Below are positions 30,101 to 41,940 of a DNA stretch of 64,000 nt, piece by piece. The DNA comes from Erythrocercus mccallii (lineage: Eukaryota > Chordata > Aves > Passeriformes > Dicruridae). The notes under the pieces were generated by a model. The model saw nothing but the letters and a program-made list of their open reading frames with translations, was not told where the DNA came from and did not search any database. A program made the position numbers and the translations under genes. Each line of letters opens with the position of its first letter. Position 1 is the stretch's first letter. The DNA is taken from assembly GCA_013397435.1 (NCBI GenBank), contig VZRG01000290.1:440859-504858 (forward strand), in the 5' to 3' direction.

Positions 30101-31187
30101 AGAAAAATCTTCCTGTTCCCTAGTCTCTAACCATTAGACAGAATGCAAGATGTGACTCTTCTCCACTTGTACTTTTGGACACTAAAACAGCAGGGAACCT
30201 GAGTTGGTAGGTTTCAACTTTGTGATGGCAAGGACAACTCCAGTCCAATCTGTTCATCCACTCTTGTGTGAACCAGATTAAATTCAATGACCCGTAAAGC
30301 AAAACCACAAGAATTGTACTTGTAAAAAAAGTAATAGAAGCTACAACATTTATCAATTATTATAAACTGGCTTATATCTATCTTCACATATTAATGTCTC
30401 AAAAAACTTATATATTCATTGTTGCAAGGTTTCATCTCTCCTTTTATTTCAGATGCATAGAGTGAAATTGTGTCAAAAGTTTTAGACTCTCTGAAGAAAG
30501 ACTTTTTTAAAGCAGTTTCTCCTATCTTAGATGTTCACATTACAGTAGATGAATCTTTGGGTTTTTCTCGAAAAGTAACTTTACTACATCTAAAAAGTCA
30601 TCTCAAGCAAAACAGTAACACCAGCTATGTTTATTTGATTCTACCATTTCAAAGTATTATCCCTTCTACTACCAGTTGTTTTAAGACAGTGAAGTATTGA
30701 TAGGGCTGGTTGAGAAAAACATGATCTAGGTCCCTTCCTTATCCTGCAAGAGCCTCAAGCAAGGTCTAACAACAGAATAATATCTGAAGAGCTCTCACAG
30801 TCTCATGTTCCAGTGAGGCCCAGAAGAACACTGCACCTCTGTACCAGCCAACAGTTCTACTCCCTTCACCCTGAAAAAGAAGCCTTATTATAAACCTGCT
30901 TCATTAAGGAGGTAAGGACGTGTACTGATGAAGGACAGAGAGCCCTTACTGCCTTCTCAGTACTAGGAAAGGGACCAAAGTGTTTATTTTACCTGTTTTG
31001 TCAAGTATAAATTCTGAGACCCTCATTAAGCCCTATTAAAATATTAAATTACACACCCATTGGTATGTAATGTACACACCCATTGGGATAAAAATGAAGG
31101 AGAACATGACCTATAATGCATGTATGACCAAAGTTACCAAGCCCCACCAACCTGTGATTGTTCCTTGGACCAGCCAATACTTATAAC

Positions 31188-31194
31188 ATAAAAG
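31188..31194 (+). promoter_or_regulatory. TATA-like box of the LTR candidate
   Basis: ATAAAAG lies 10 bases downstream of a CCAAT motif (31,174-31,178). This arrangement suits a U3 core promoter. It was assigned by eye; no transcription evidence is available. Confidence 0.4.
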
Positions 31195-31360
31195 AGGGGC
31201 TTCAGAAAAAGTTGGAGAACACCTCTGCCCTCTGTGAACAATCAGTGGACTACGTCTCTTTTCTTCTCCTGAAGGATTGCCTTTAGGTGAGCTTTGCACT
31301 TCCAACTGTGTTGGAACATACTTGGGAATATTAATCTATTTATATATTTACATACACACT

Positions 31361-31361
<1 letters not shown>

Positions 31362-31410
<49 letters not shown>
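31362..31410 (+). repeat. (TATC)n microsatellite
   Basis: About twelve uninterrupted TATC units run directly into the assembly gap at 31,411. The true array length is therefore unknown. It sits inside the LTR candidate, so it expanded after or within that insertion. Open frames reported across it are artefacts of the tetranucleotide repeat and the Ns. Confidence 0.97.
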
Positions 31411-31505
31411 NNNNNNNNNNNNNNNNNNNNNNNNNNNNNNNNNNNNNNNNNNNNNNNNNNNNNNNNNNNNNNNNNNNNNNNNNNNNNNNNNNNNNNNNNN
31501 NNNNN
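31411..31505. other. Assembly gap (95 N)
   Basis: The run of N begins within the TATC microsatellite and ends just before two copies of ACATACTAAT. Assembly probably failed because of the tetranucleotide array. The gap size may be an estimate. Confidence 0.99.
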
Positions 31506-31581
31506 ACATACTAATACATACTAATACTCTGCAGTAGTCCATTTATCACGAGCAATCCTGAACCTGCTTTTCTCTTGCTTC

Positions 31582-31587
31582 AATAAA
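31582..31587 (+). other. AATAAA polyadenylation signal of the LTR candidate
   Basis: AATAAA is followed within 10 bases by a T/G-rich element. This is the expected signal at the R/U5 boundary of an LTR. Confidence 0.5.
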
Positions 31588-31640
31588 GTCTGCTCTTTGT
31601 GAATCATGTAAGTCCTCAGTGAATGCAAGCAGGCCTACAG

Positions 31641-33234
31641 TAATGGGTTGATTTGAACTCAACAAAACTTGGAGTGCTTAATTTGCTATAATCAAAAATT
31701 AACCTTGGCCACATCCAGCCTCTCTTTTTTTTTTAGAGGATCAGCTGGAATTGAAGGGGGGTTATTTTCTGCTAAATATCTATACACGTAACACAACACT
31801 GCTGAAATTAATACTTTGCTTTGCTCAGGGTTTTTTGGGTTTTTTTTTAATGTATTTTTGAATGTTGTGTATTTGTAAGTGTCTTGAAAAATACTCATAT
31901 TCAATCTTAAAACTAAAAATTGAAATTGATCTGTTAGCACTTTTATCTTGTCTCTCTACCAAATGCCAGATTGTTTCCTACCTGACATGAGAACAGCCTC
32001 AGTCTGTGTACCTTTAAATATCTCAAATAATTAGTTATCTTTTTGCTACTTTCAGAGACAAGTTCAATACCTGGTGTATTTTTTTTTGCCCATTTTGCCA
32101 TCTCCCATATGGTCTTTTGCTCATCCACAGTGCCATTAAATAGTATTGATATTAAAATATAGACATTTTCCAATATTGTATTTACACAAGGTCATTTTGT
32201 GGGAAAATAACTTACTTTAGTATGTATGACAATGTCATTCCTAGCTGCATTAAAGAAATAGCAATCCTGTTCCAGACTTGCCATAATGGTAAATACATCC
32301 AAGTCTGACAACATAGCACTGAAATCTGAATACTTCTGCTGCTTTGCCACAGTCCAATCTTTGACCAAGTATCTGACCAAGAGACAGCAACTGTTCATGA
32401 AAATTCTTTGTAATTATCAGTATTTCTCCAAAGAAGATACTTCTATCTTGAAAGGAAGTTAAATGTATAAGCACAGTCTTCACTAGCCTTCCAGGCTTTG
32501 ATGCTCAGAAAGTTAGTTATGTCTAAGGTCTTAGACTGTTCTTTATGCACTACTCTTCCTCTTCTCTTAGACTGACAGGCTAAAAGCACAAACAGACTAG
32601 TAAGTCACAGCACAGATGGTGCTGAACACTGAAGGTTGTACTGGAACCACAAGCAGCTACACATATAGTATTTATATAAAAACTGGGACAATTTGTCTTA
32701 AAATCTGCATCAAAAGATGTGTTCACTTGTGTTAATTTTGTGAGAATTGTCAGTATCATTTACATCTTGGAGTGACATAAGATGGCCAAACACGATTAAT
32801 CAGATGGAACAAGTTTGAATTTGTCTGTAGATATTTAGGTCTTCATGGCTCTTGTATAGACAATGGCCAGAAACTGATCAAATTCAGGAAGAATAGGCCA
32901 TGACTTTTTTTGGCATAAAACTAAGAAAAAAAAAAATTGAAAAGGATTCTGAAACACCTGGGTTGGGCAGAAAAAGATATCATTTTGATACTTGGACTTT
33001 CAGGTTTGCTCATATATAAAGAAAAATTAACATATAACATGTATTTAGGGTTTTGTTTCTGAGTTTCAAAGAAAAGTAAATTTTGGAAGCTGGTTTTCCA
33101 GCAAGAGAATGGAAGAAGGCATTGCAAGGCATTTTCTTTTTCTCAGCGTTCAACATACTGATGCAGTTAGGAACAGGTAGAGATTTAAGGATACAAAAGA
33201 TGATAACTTTCCTCGTTAGGTAAAGACTATGACA
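31641..33234. other. Non-coding DNA, no gene seen
   Basis: Frames are open for at most about 80 codons on the minus strand and show no recognisable domain. T-rich runs occur near 31,830-31,850 and an A-run lies at about 32,925-32,937. Confidence 0.6.
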
Positions 33235-34388
33235 AGGATGTGAATGGTGTCTATCCAGACTTCAGTGAACAGTCTGACAACTGTATCCCATAGCATTCTT
33301 ATGGAGTAACTGGCTGCCCATGCTTAGATGGGTGTACCCTTTGCTGCATGAAAACCTGGCTGGCTGCCACAGCCCAGAGAGTGGTGGCAAATGGAACTGA
33401 ATACAATAAGCAGCCAGTCACAGGTATTTTTCCATGGGGCTCAGTACTGGGGCTGGTCCTGTTTAACACCTTTATTGATGATTTAAATGAGTGAGTTCAA
33501 ATCACAGAAAAAAGTCAAACAGCAAAATCTCATATAAATTTGCAGGTGACACCAGCTTTGGTGGGAGTGTTGATCGGTTGGATGATAGCAAGGCTATCCC
33601 CAGAGGGATCTGGACAGGCTGGATCAGTGGGCTGAGATCAACTGCATGAGGTTCAAGGACAAATGATGGGTCCTTCACATAGGTCACAGCAACCCCAGGC
33701 AGAACTACAGGCTTGGGGAAGAGCTGCTCAAGGGACTTGGGGCTGCTAATTGACTGCTGACTGAACAAGAGCCAGCAGTGCTCCCAGGTGGCCATGAAGG
33801 CCAATGGCATCCTGACCTGTATCAAGAATAATGTGGCCAGCAGGACTATGGAAGTGATTATCCCGCTGAACTTAGCACCAGTGAGGTTGCACTGAAGTGC
33901 GTGCTCAGTTTTAGGCCCCTCACTACAAGGACACTGAGGTGCTGGAGCATGTCCAGAGAAGGGCAACAGAGCTGGTCAAGGGTCTAGAAAGCATGTCTTA
34001 CGAGGAGGGATTGACGGAGCTGGGGTTGTCTGGTGTGGAAAAGAAGGGCTCAGAGGAGCCCTTCTCTGCTCTCTACAACTACCTGAAAGAAGCTAGTTAT
34101 AGAGTTGACCTCTTCTGCTGTGTCTCAAATGAAAGAATGAGAGTAAATTGCACCAAGGGAGGTTTAGATTAGATATTAAAAAAAAAACAAACCCACACTG
34201 AAAAAGTAGTCAAGCATTGCAATAAATTGCCCTGGGACTTGGTGGAGTCACTGGAAGTGTTCAAGACATGTCCAGCTGTGGCACATGGGGGTATGGTTTA
34301 AGGGTGATGATGGTGGTGCTGAATTGATGGTTGGACTAGTTGATCTTGAAGGTCCCTTGCAAACTTGATGATTTTGTGTTTTTGTGTC
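33235..34388 (+). mobile_element. CR1 LINE, 5'-truncated, dead copy
   Basis: CR1 is the dominant non-LTR retrotransposon of birds. This copy holds the C-terminal part of the ORF2 reverse transcriptase and the 3' UTR. Recognisable coding pieces run in order. First is the region before the active site (33,265-33,480), including N-T-F-I-D-D-L at about 33,468-33,485. Next is the active-site block at 33,539-33,550, then the connection region at about 33,640-33,900. Last is a C-terminal piece open at 33,939-34,172, with the CR1-typical Q-R-R-A-T and A-L-Y-N-Y-L motifs. The 3' UTR ends at about 34,360-34,388 in the decayed terminal repeat GATGATTTTGTGTTTTTGTG. An in-frame TGA (33,492-33,494), frameshifts and a changed catalytic residue show that it is inactive. 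The 5' border is approximate. Earlier ORF2 and ORF1 are absent, as in most CR1 copies. Confidence 0.93.
33939..34172 (+). pseudogene. CR1 ORF2 reverse-transcriptase C-terminal fragment
   Basis: A 77-codon open piece within the CR1 copy. It starts in the segment carrying Q-R-R-A-T and V-K-G-L-E, which in CR1 follows the reverse-transcriptase domain, and continues through A-L-Y-N-Y-L-K. The following G-G-L-D and stop fall at the point where CR1 normally still codes. It is a remnant, not an independent gene; the methionine is internal to the parent protein. Confidence 0.85.
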
Positions 34389-37300
34389 GGAATATTTCAC
34401 CAATCATAATTTCAATGGAGACTCTTTTAAAGATACAAATTTATTTTAATAAAATACAGTAAATTATTAAATAACATTGATACATTTAAACAGGATTTTT
34501 TCTCACATAAACCTAAAGGATGAATCAAAACTAATCCATTTAAATTCTTTGTTTAGCTTATTGCAGAATCTTTGTGTAAATGAGATTCTCTATCCCTAGA
34601 GCTATTTAAAAAAGCTTTTGTCTAGCTTTATGTTTCAAATACAGCTTAATTGGGGTGGGATTTACTAATGTAATCAAAGCAATCATGCTGTTATCAACAA
34701 AATGAAATGGTTTTCTTAATGACCATGTTAACACTAATAAATAAGCTATAAATTTAACTTTAGGTATAGATTTTTGAAATATTGCAAACATGTAACCGAA
34801 TAGATTCATGATACTTAAACTTTTCATGCAGGTTATTTTGATATCATAAGTGCTTATTATTTTCTCTACCTTTTTTTGAATTTGAAAAAAAAAACTTATT
34901 ATCCACTTTTAAAAGCATTCTTTATGAACCACTACTTTATTCTCATTCTTGATTGTAGCTGAATTGAGCACACCTTAATGCATTTAAGTAGGACTTACAC
35001 AAAAGAATAGAAAGTAGTTGGACAATCTTAAAATTATTACAATTTTATTCACCAGTTTTCTCAAGTTAATATATCAGACAAATATCAGTTTTAATGCCCT
35101 GACGTAAACCAGAAAGATTTTAAATAATTCATTAATATTTATTTTTAAAATGTAGATGAGACTTTTGTAAGCTAGAGAGAACATAAAATACTTTACATTT
35201 CATCTATGGTAAAGGAGAACAGTCAAAAAAGACATACATATTTCCCATTACTGCCTTAATCAATGGATTGTCTCACTTTCATTTGTATGTAGACAAATTA
35301 ATTGATTACCAAATATAAAATAGAATAATGCATATCTATTATACATAAGTATTCATGATAGAATTTAAAATATGTGTGTTCTTATATATCCTTTTATTTG
35401 TTCAGAAGTCATTTAGCTCAATTTTGTTCTTTGGCCTGGTGAGAAAACTAAATTACAGCAGAATTACAATTACATCTCTAAGACTGAAATTCTAGGTTAA
35501 AGAAAATTTGAATATTCATATTCACTAATATGAATAGTTAATTTTTTTTTAATTCTAAATTGAGATTTTAGAGCAGCTAAGCATCAATGTTATAATTTCT
35601 TTTTGATGCATAGAGACACCATTCAAAAAATATAGTAAAATTGAATAAAATATGCTTTACAAATAAATTAATTGCTCTGGAAAGAGGTCACTTACAATAA
35701 CAGGAGCCAGCAGTCTTTGCACATTGGCACTAAGTCAAATCATTCAGACATAATGATGGGATTGTATCCTTCTGAGAGAAAATGAAGGCACCACAATAGG
35801 CCATTGAAAAACCCTATTGAGCAAACAACATTGATTGAAAGCATGAACAGGATGTTGACACGATTTAAAAAGAGACAAATGCCATCCTGTAATATAGAAA
35901 ATGTTACAGATTCATTATTATTTCAGTAATTCATCCATACATTAAATACTGCAAGTAATGTTTTAAAGTGGTATTTTAGAACTAGGCAAAATTTAGATAA
36001 TAAATCAAATTTTCATTGGTGAGGGGGTGGAGTAAAACATTTTATTCAGTGAAATGATAGAACTATTTAGATTATTTGATTTGAAGAAGGAAGGATGGAG
36101 ATTAAATGTGATAGCATAACAGTGGAGTAAGGCTAATAGAACTGTAGGATCAATTGTGTCAAATCTCTTTATCTGATGCTAACAATATTACTGTGTTAGT
36201 TTTCAATAGTGGTTCATAGAACATTTGAACACCACTGAGTGGTGGAAAATAAAATCTGTGTCTGACATTCTTTAAAAAAAGAATGTATGAATGTACATGA
36301 GAAGGAATGAGAATTAACATATATCTTGACTGGATTCTTGTCAGCATAGACAGTTACACAGAAAGAAGTGATGGTTGACATAACTTATATTTTTATTATT
36401 TTGTAAGAAATGCATACTAATAAATGGATACAACCAAGAAGCTTCATGACAAATTCCTCTTCTCTGGTCAGCTAATGTAAAATCAGGTAAAGATTTGATA
36501 AAATCCCCTCCCTCTTAAATTGCAGATCAGCCAAACTGATACCTTGGTTCTTTCCTTACTTATTATGGAAACCTTTTCCATAAGACTACTTGAAAGTGTC
36601 ATATTGCAAGAAATACAAAGAATTTATTGAATAAGTTTCTTCTCCCAATACTTACGAAAGGAAGCCTCATGAAATATGGCTTCTACTAGATTTGCTTCAT
36701 TGATGATGAATCCAAGAGTGAGCTCCAGATTATCCAGTTTGAAGTACCTCAAGGTTGTGGGCTAGTAAGCACATGTATTGCATTCTGATATATTCCATGT
36801 GTAATTTTTTCATGTGTTGAAATAACAGTAGTATTTGTTTAATATAATTCCACGTATGAAAAAATGTAATGAAATTGTCTTCATTTCTTAAACCAGGAGA
36901 GTTATATAATATTATATAAATTTACTGTAGCCTGCCTCCTTTCTACTAGGTCTCTGAGTGAATAGATAAGCTACAGGAAAGCACATACATTCAGATATGT
37001 AGTTGTGATTTCATATTGATGGATTTTGTACACTGTTACTAATGTATGCCATAAGGGTGTGTAGAAGGACACTGGCTGCTCCTTTAAGCATATCCAGTCA
37101 AAGCTTTCTTAATGGGCAAGGGTGTTTTCAGTGGAAAAAGGAATGGACAAAGCAATAATCAAGACCATACAGAAGCTAAAACTTGCCAAGAGATGGAAAG
37201 AGTTAGTGATGAGAACAAACCTGGTTAGATGCATTAACTGGTAGAGTGTGGAGGGTTTTTTCTGTATTATTTTCTTACTAACAACCTTGTCAGTTTCAGA

Positions 37301-37559
37301 GAGTGTGGTAAACAAGGGGAACAAACACAAAGAGACATAAAACTTGACCATGATAGTACTCATGACATCCACAAATGTGTGTTTGTGCCTGTGAGCAGAG
37401 AGTGCCTGCATGTGTGCATGTGTCCCTGCACTCTTGAACTGCTATCTCTAACAGCCAAAGAAGAGATGGGAGGAGGCTGGTTGCACTTGTGTCTGAAGTG
37501 AGGCCTGTCCTCTGTCCATAGGAGTGGCTGAAGGTCTGTCTGTGTTACAAACCATGTCA
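34389..37559. other. AT-rich non-coding DNA, no gene seen
   Basis: No frame carries a recognisable protein. A short hairpin lies at 36,265-36,286. The unique stretch 35,690-35,900 is less AT-biased than its flanks and is discussed as a possible conserved element. The segment 37,075-37,410, open for 100 codons on the minus strand, gives a hydrophobic, low-information translation. Confidence 0.6.
36265..36286. repeat. Inverted repeat, 9-bp arms, 4-base loop
   Basis: ACATTCTTT and its complement AAAGAATGT are separated by AAAA. It is a small AT-rich hairpin, likely incidental. Confidence 0.8.
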
Positions 37560-37860
37560 ACGGCCTTGGTAAATCTGTGTCTGGGTCTGTGTGTGGGTAG
37601 TTGTGTCCCTATTGCTGGGATATGTACTCAGCTTTGATACTGGTTGAAACTGCCAAGAAAGTGGCAGCCGTGTCTCCACCCTGGGCAGAGGTGCTGGATC
37701 CCTGGGCAGTTCCCAGGCTGAGTTCCAGCAGCTGGGCAGGATCTGGCAGGTCCTGGGCTGCTGAAGAAGAAGATGTGACTTTAGAACTTATCTTTAGAAG
37801 ATCATAAGTCACGCCTTTCTGTCATGCCTCAGCAGATGCCATAGAGGAAAAGCTTCAGAA
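37560..37860 (+). mobile_element. GC-richer retroelement-like island (unnamed)
   Basis: Base composition shifts sharply from the AT-rich flanks to a mixed sequence. It has repeated GCTGGG, CTGGGC and CAGCAGCTGGGCAGG-type words at 37,680-37,765 and GTGTCTGGGTCTGTGTG-type words at 37,576-37,600. Both strands are open for about 67 codons because of this composition, not because of a recognisable protein. It looks like an endogenous-retrovirus internal or LTR fragment, but I cannot name a family or find LTR ends. A small lineage-specific repeat or a decayed exon is possible. Confidence 0.3.
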
Positions 37861-39775
37861 AATTAGTATTTCTGAACTTTTAACAAAATAAATTTGTTTT
37901 CTTTGTGCTTTTATATTTTAGACTTCTACTGTACTGCAATGAGATAAATGTTTCTTCTATAATCATGAAAACACTGTGGTCTTCATTTGGATTTGGTTTC
38001 AACTGTGGGGAATTTAGTACCTGCAGAATAGATGGCTGGTGACTTCTTTTCTAGTTGAACACTTTTCCTATACACTTGACTACATTTTGTAGTTGTTTTC
38101 ACCCATTTTCACCAGCTGATATACAAAACCAAAGGACTGGCTCCTCATTGGAAGTGATCATTAAGTGTGCTTCACATTTGCAGGGTGCCCTCTAAAGAAA
38201 TTTGCAGACATCAATATACATGCTGTATCTACTTTAATAACATTTCTTAGTAGATTAAAATTAAATTTAGTCTTTGTAGTAGATTGCAATTTTGAAAGAG
38301 TATGGTTTTATCTCCATTGAATAGAAAATTACCAAAGCTGTATACTTCTATTTGTTTATTTAATCATTTAGTTATTCCAATGATTGTGTGAAGATTTAAT
38401 TCCAAAGGGCTTTTTCCTTTGTAAGTGGTAAGGATGCCTGCATATTAGTGAACCAAATAACTACCTAGCTTTATTTCAGAGGAGACATTTTATCTTTTCC
38501 CTTTGTGTCTTATTTCCATTTCTGTGTCAATAACATCTCATAATGACATTTTGAAAACTAAATTTATTTCTGAAACTGCTCCATCAAAGTTCACCTGATT
38601 GTGTCCTATGGAGGACAATACATTCCATACATACATTCCTAGAAAGATGTAAAAAAAGGAAAAGTGAACCATAGGTTTCTTATGAAGGAGAAAGGCTACA
38701 GTTGCGTAAGGGGTTTTTCATGGACTAACTGCATATCAAGAACACCTTTTTCCATCTAGATAAACATCTGGTTTTCTCCAATCAGACCAGGCACCTGGAC
38801 ATGACAGCCAACTACAAATAAAAACCATGTGCTACTGTTTATCCCTTTGCTGTAAGACTGCTTTTAGAAGCCTTTTGGCAGGCACTTTGCTACCTGGAAT
38901 CCTAATTCTTAATATGATTTCTTAGTCTGGAACACCAACCTGGGTCACCTTTTTGTAGGATTAAAAAAAACACACACTAAACAAATTTCTTCTCAAGTCA
39001 CATGCTTTCCTTTTAAGAGAAATGGGATTATCATTCATCTCTTACCTTTGCTTTGTAGCAACATTCATTTATCCTATTGGAGTTGTATTACATTCTCTTG
39101 GCCAAACCCCTATGCTCCAAAAAAAGGAGGTGGACGGGACCTCAAAGCTCTAGAGTGATGATCATTTGGCTCTTACACTCATAGCTTTCTCATGAAAGAG
39201 AAGAAGAATCATAGAAATAAAGGAGTAAATATTACTTGGCCATTCAGTTAATATAATTTTCTAGTCACTATTTTTTTTAATTTTCTCTAAACAGAAAATC
39301 TTTAGAAATCATGAAATGTTTGTTTTCCTTTAGCATTTTCATACACAATTCTTAAATATAGTAGAGCTAATTAAACCCATACTTTGAAAAGAAAACTCTC
39401 CATGAAAACAGCTCTAGGCACTGGTTATGAGTATGGATAGAGCTTTAATTATCATTCCTAAAGTGCAAATATTTTTGCTGGCTACAGCAAGAAATTAAAA
39501 AGAAGCTCTTTTGTAGAAAGAAAAAAAAAATTGAGACCAATGTGAATGGCCAATGTGAATATGTCTCCAGTTGAAACCAGTCTGAAATTACATTATTCAT
39601 GTTACATCTCAGGAGATCCTGCTTTGAATTGTTTCCTTTTTGCCTTTGTTGTAATTTTTTAAATGATCTAAAAAGAACCAGATTTTGCAAATGTTTTATG
39701 TGAAATGAATCAATATAACCTGCCAATATAGGATGTCATATTTTCAGAAGGTGATTGGGTAATTAGAACTTTTGT

Positions 39776-39799
39776 AATTTTATGTTAAAACATAAAATT
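39776..39799. repeat. Inverted repeat, 11-bp arms, 2-base spacer
   Basis: AATTTTATGTT and AACATAAAATT flank AA. It is AT-rich, and chance formation is plausible. Confidence 0.8.
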
Positions 39800-39934
39800 T
39801 AACAATTTATTTCATCAAGGGGATTTACTGTTCTGCACAGACAGATATGTCTTTGAAGAAAATGAGGGAAAAGATTCCCTGAAAAAAATTTATGAGCTAC
39901 TAATAAAAGATATTTTGTATCTTTTACAGAGATA

Positions 39935-39962
39935 GCTATATAATATAGGCTATATAATATAG
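39935..39962. repeat. 14-bp tandem duplication (2 copies)
   Basis: The unit GCTATATAATATAG appears twice without mismatch and is followed by a partial CTA. It contains TATATAA, but there is no other promoter context. Confidence 0.85.
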
Positions 39963-41640
39963 CTAAACAACAAAAGACATAAATCCCAAGCTTATCTAGA
40001 ACAAATTCTCTGGCTCTCCATGTCAGGATTTATTCTCAGGTTGGTCTTCGATTCAGTTTAAGAGTACAGGAATTCCTACTAATGTAGGGACCCAACATGT
40101 CCCCTCTTGATGTCTCATATGAGTCCAAATGGAAAGGTTTTATATAAATTTTTAACTGGTTCTGTGCATAAAAATAAACTGCGTACATGCAAACAAATAA
40201 ATTATATCCTTTCATCAATCCCTTGGAAGAAAAAGAAAAGGGAAAAAGTCAAACAGCTAATCAACCCATTCCAAAAGAGATAAAGTTGTCTATCCCTTAT
40301 GTTTGAGGTCATAAAAACAGACAAAAAGTTACTCAAGTATTCAGATCTTGATTTGGTTTTTTGCTTGTTAAGAATTTATATTTTGCTTGTCAAGAATTTA
40401 TTTTAGAATTCACTGTATGAGATATTCAAAGCTTCTTTAGGGTTAACCAATTATTTTTTATATGTAGACTGCATTTCACCTTACACAGTCTGGACTGTGT
40501 TCTCCCTTATTGGAATTGCTCTGCTATGAGCTATTAATTTATGTTTAACAACAATGAGAAAGCTTTCAGAGCTGTGAGAAAATAGAAATATCAAGAGGTA
40601 ATCTAAGCCACTTTGTAAAGACAACATAAAATGTTAGGATTTTATAAAGATGTTCAGAGTGTCACAAAGTCTGGTAATAAAAATGAAAACAATTTTCCTT
40701 TGAGTTCTGTGGCCCATATAAGACATATTGTACAGTAAAGCGAAAGGCTAAACTTTATTTTACTCAATCTCCTAACACAAGAGTAATTTCTCAAGGTACT
40801 AAGTTAACATAAAATATCAGCTGAAAAACAGCATGACATTGGAATCTAAATATGTGAGAATATGTGAGGGGATTTATTTTGTTTTTGTGAAAGTGAAATG
40901 AGTATCAATAATTTTCTTCCTTCTGAGTGGACCACTCATATTATAGTAGTGCCAAGAGTTTTTCCTATGCATAAACTCAGCCACATTCAGCTTCTCTTTA
41001 TGGATACATTTGTAAAGATCATTATTCAGCCACAGTCTTAACCATGCATTAAAGCATACAAATAATCCATTGAAGCATTCTTCTGTGACTCTCTGTTTTC
41101 ATTCTGAAGTGTGTTTTCTCTACATACTTTTCATATGTCCTCTCTAGAGGGCACAACCTGTCAATATGTCACATTGCTGCTAGATTTCATGAATTGACCC
41201 CACCAAATCCTTCTGAACAATTTGTTGGGAAGTCCTCTATTGCATTCAGAGCCCTGCATTCCTATGGATCTGATCAGGATTCCAATCCAACTTCTGTTCT
41301 TTCCTTGCACAAAACTGCTTTTCATGCCTCTCAAGCAGAATCACTCCTTCCCACTAGAAGTGCTTTCAGTACTTGCTGTTAACAAACTCTGTGCTTGCCA
41401 CTGCAATGACTGTAGGAATGTAATGGCATTGTATGTTGCCACCAGGCATTCTGTTGAGTTACTGCAAGCTGCTCAAGAAAACAACATTATTATGTCAGAG
41501 ATTTTGTTTGCCTTTGATTTTTGTTAAAAAAAATCTAATCAGGCTCATGAAGGAAACAAGTCTGCTTTGCAATGGAACATCAGCTAAACGAATGTCTGAA
41601 CAAAGAGATATCCTTAATTATGTGTCACAATCTTATAACA

Positions 41641-41940
41641 ATAGAGTCATTCTGTAAACTGTTGGTGAGCCTCATGGATGCTGGCAGTTGCCAGCAGTAA
41701 CACACTTAAATAAAGTGGAAGGCCTGCTGAAGGCTCATAAAGAAGGAAGAGCTGCTGAAGGGTCTCCCTTATGCTGTTGGTGAATGTCAGTGAAAGCCTC
41801 ATCCCTGATGCAGCAGGACTGCCCAGTGAAGCCCCCCCTAATGGGACACTGACAGACTGGTTGGGAACAGGGCTCTCAGCTTTCCTGGGACACTGACAGA
41901 TAAATCAGCACTAAGGTTTGAGGAAATCTCTCACACTGAT
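41641..41940. other. GC-richer island, possible decayed repeat
   Basis: This 300-base stretch has more G and C than its surroundings and internal repetition. GGGACACTGACAGA occurs at about 41,842-41,855 and again at 41,888-41,901. GAAGG/GCTGCTGAAGG-type words recur at 41,715-41,765. It resembles part of a retroelement LTR, but no ends, TATA box or poly(A) signal in correct order can be assigned. Confidence 0.3.

Larger units (their letters stand above)
14470..31000. other. AT-rich non-coding DNA, no gene seen
   Basis: As in the first segment, the frames are short and carry no known domain. Simple sequence includes A-runs at 26,850-26,863 and 27,758-27,775. A purine-rich stretch lies at about 28,200-28,500. 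Hairpins and short duplications are listed separately. No CR1 or LTR of recognisable length is present over these 16 kb, which is a low repeat density even for a bird. Confidence 0.65.
31066..31640 (+). mobile_element. Probable solo LTR (endogenous retrovirus)
   Basis: The segment reads like a retroviral LTR on the + strand. A CCAAT box at 31,174-31,178 is followed by the TATA-like ATAAAAG at 31,188-31,194. Further on, AATAAA at 31,582-31,587 is followed by a T/G-rich stretch (TGCTCTTTGTG), the usual layout of a polyadenylation site. No gag, pol or env sequence flanks it, so it would be a solo LTR. The edges are uncertain: I took a TGT start at 31,066 and a CA end near 31,640, and I see no clear target-site duplication. 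A microsatellite and an assembly gap interrupt it. The family is not identified; a host promoter with a nearby poly(A) site is a weaker alternative. Confidence 0.5.
37861..41640. other. AT-rich non-coding DNA, no gene seen
   Basis: Frames are short and uninformative. Small structures are an 11-bp-arm hairpin at 39,776-39,799 and a 14-bp tandem duplication at 39,935-39,962. The piece 41,190-41,530 has two overlapping + frames of 62 and 101 codons, but no domain, no matching splice pattern and no coding bias that I can see. Confidence 0.6.

Noticed and set aside
31277..31537. Open frames of 76-86 codons across the microsatellite and gap
   Set aside because: They consist of tyrosine/leucine/serine/isoleucine repeats from TATC units and unknown residues from Ns.
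33502..33966. 154-codon minus-strand open frame, the longest in the window
   Set aside because: It lies antisense to the CR1 reverse-transcriptase region and is open only because of the base composition of CR1. No domain is visible on this strand.
39120..39180. GGGACCTCAAAGCTC considered as a CR1 3'-UTR piece
   Set aside because: Only about 15 bases resemble CR1, with no supporting neighbouring words.
41222..41527. 101-codon + frame with overlapping frames
   Set aside because: No recognisable domain, and a second frame over the same bases is equally open. No splice signals were matched.
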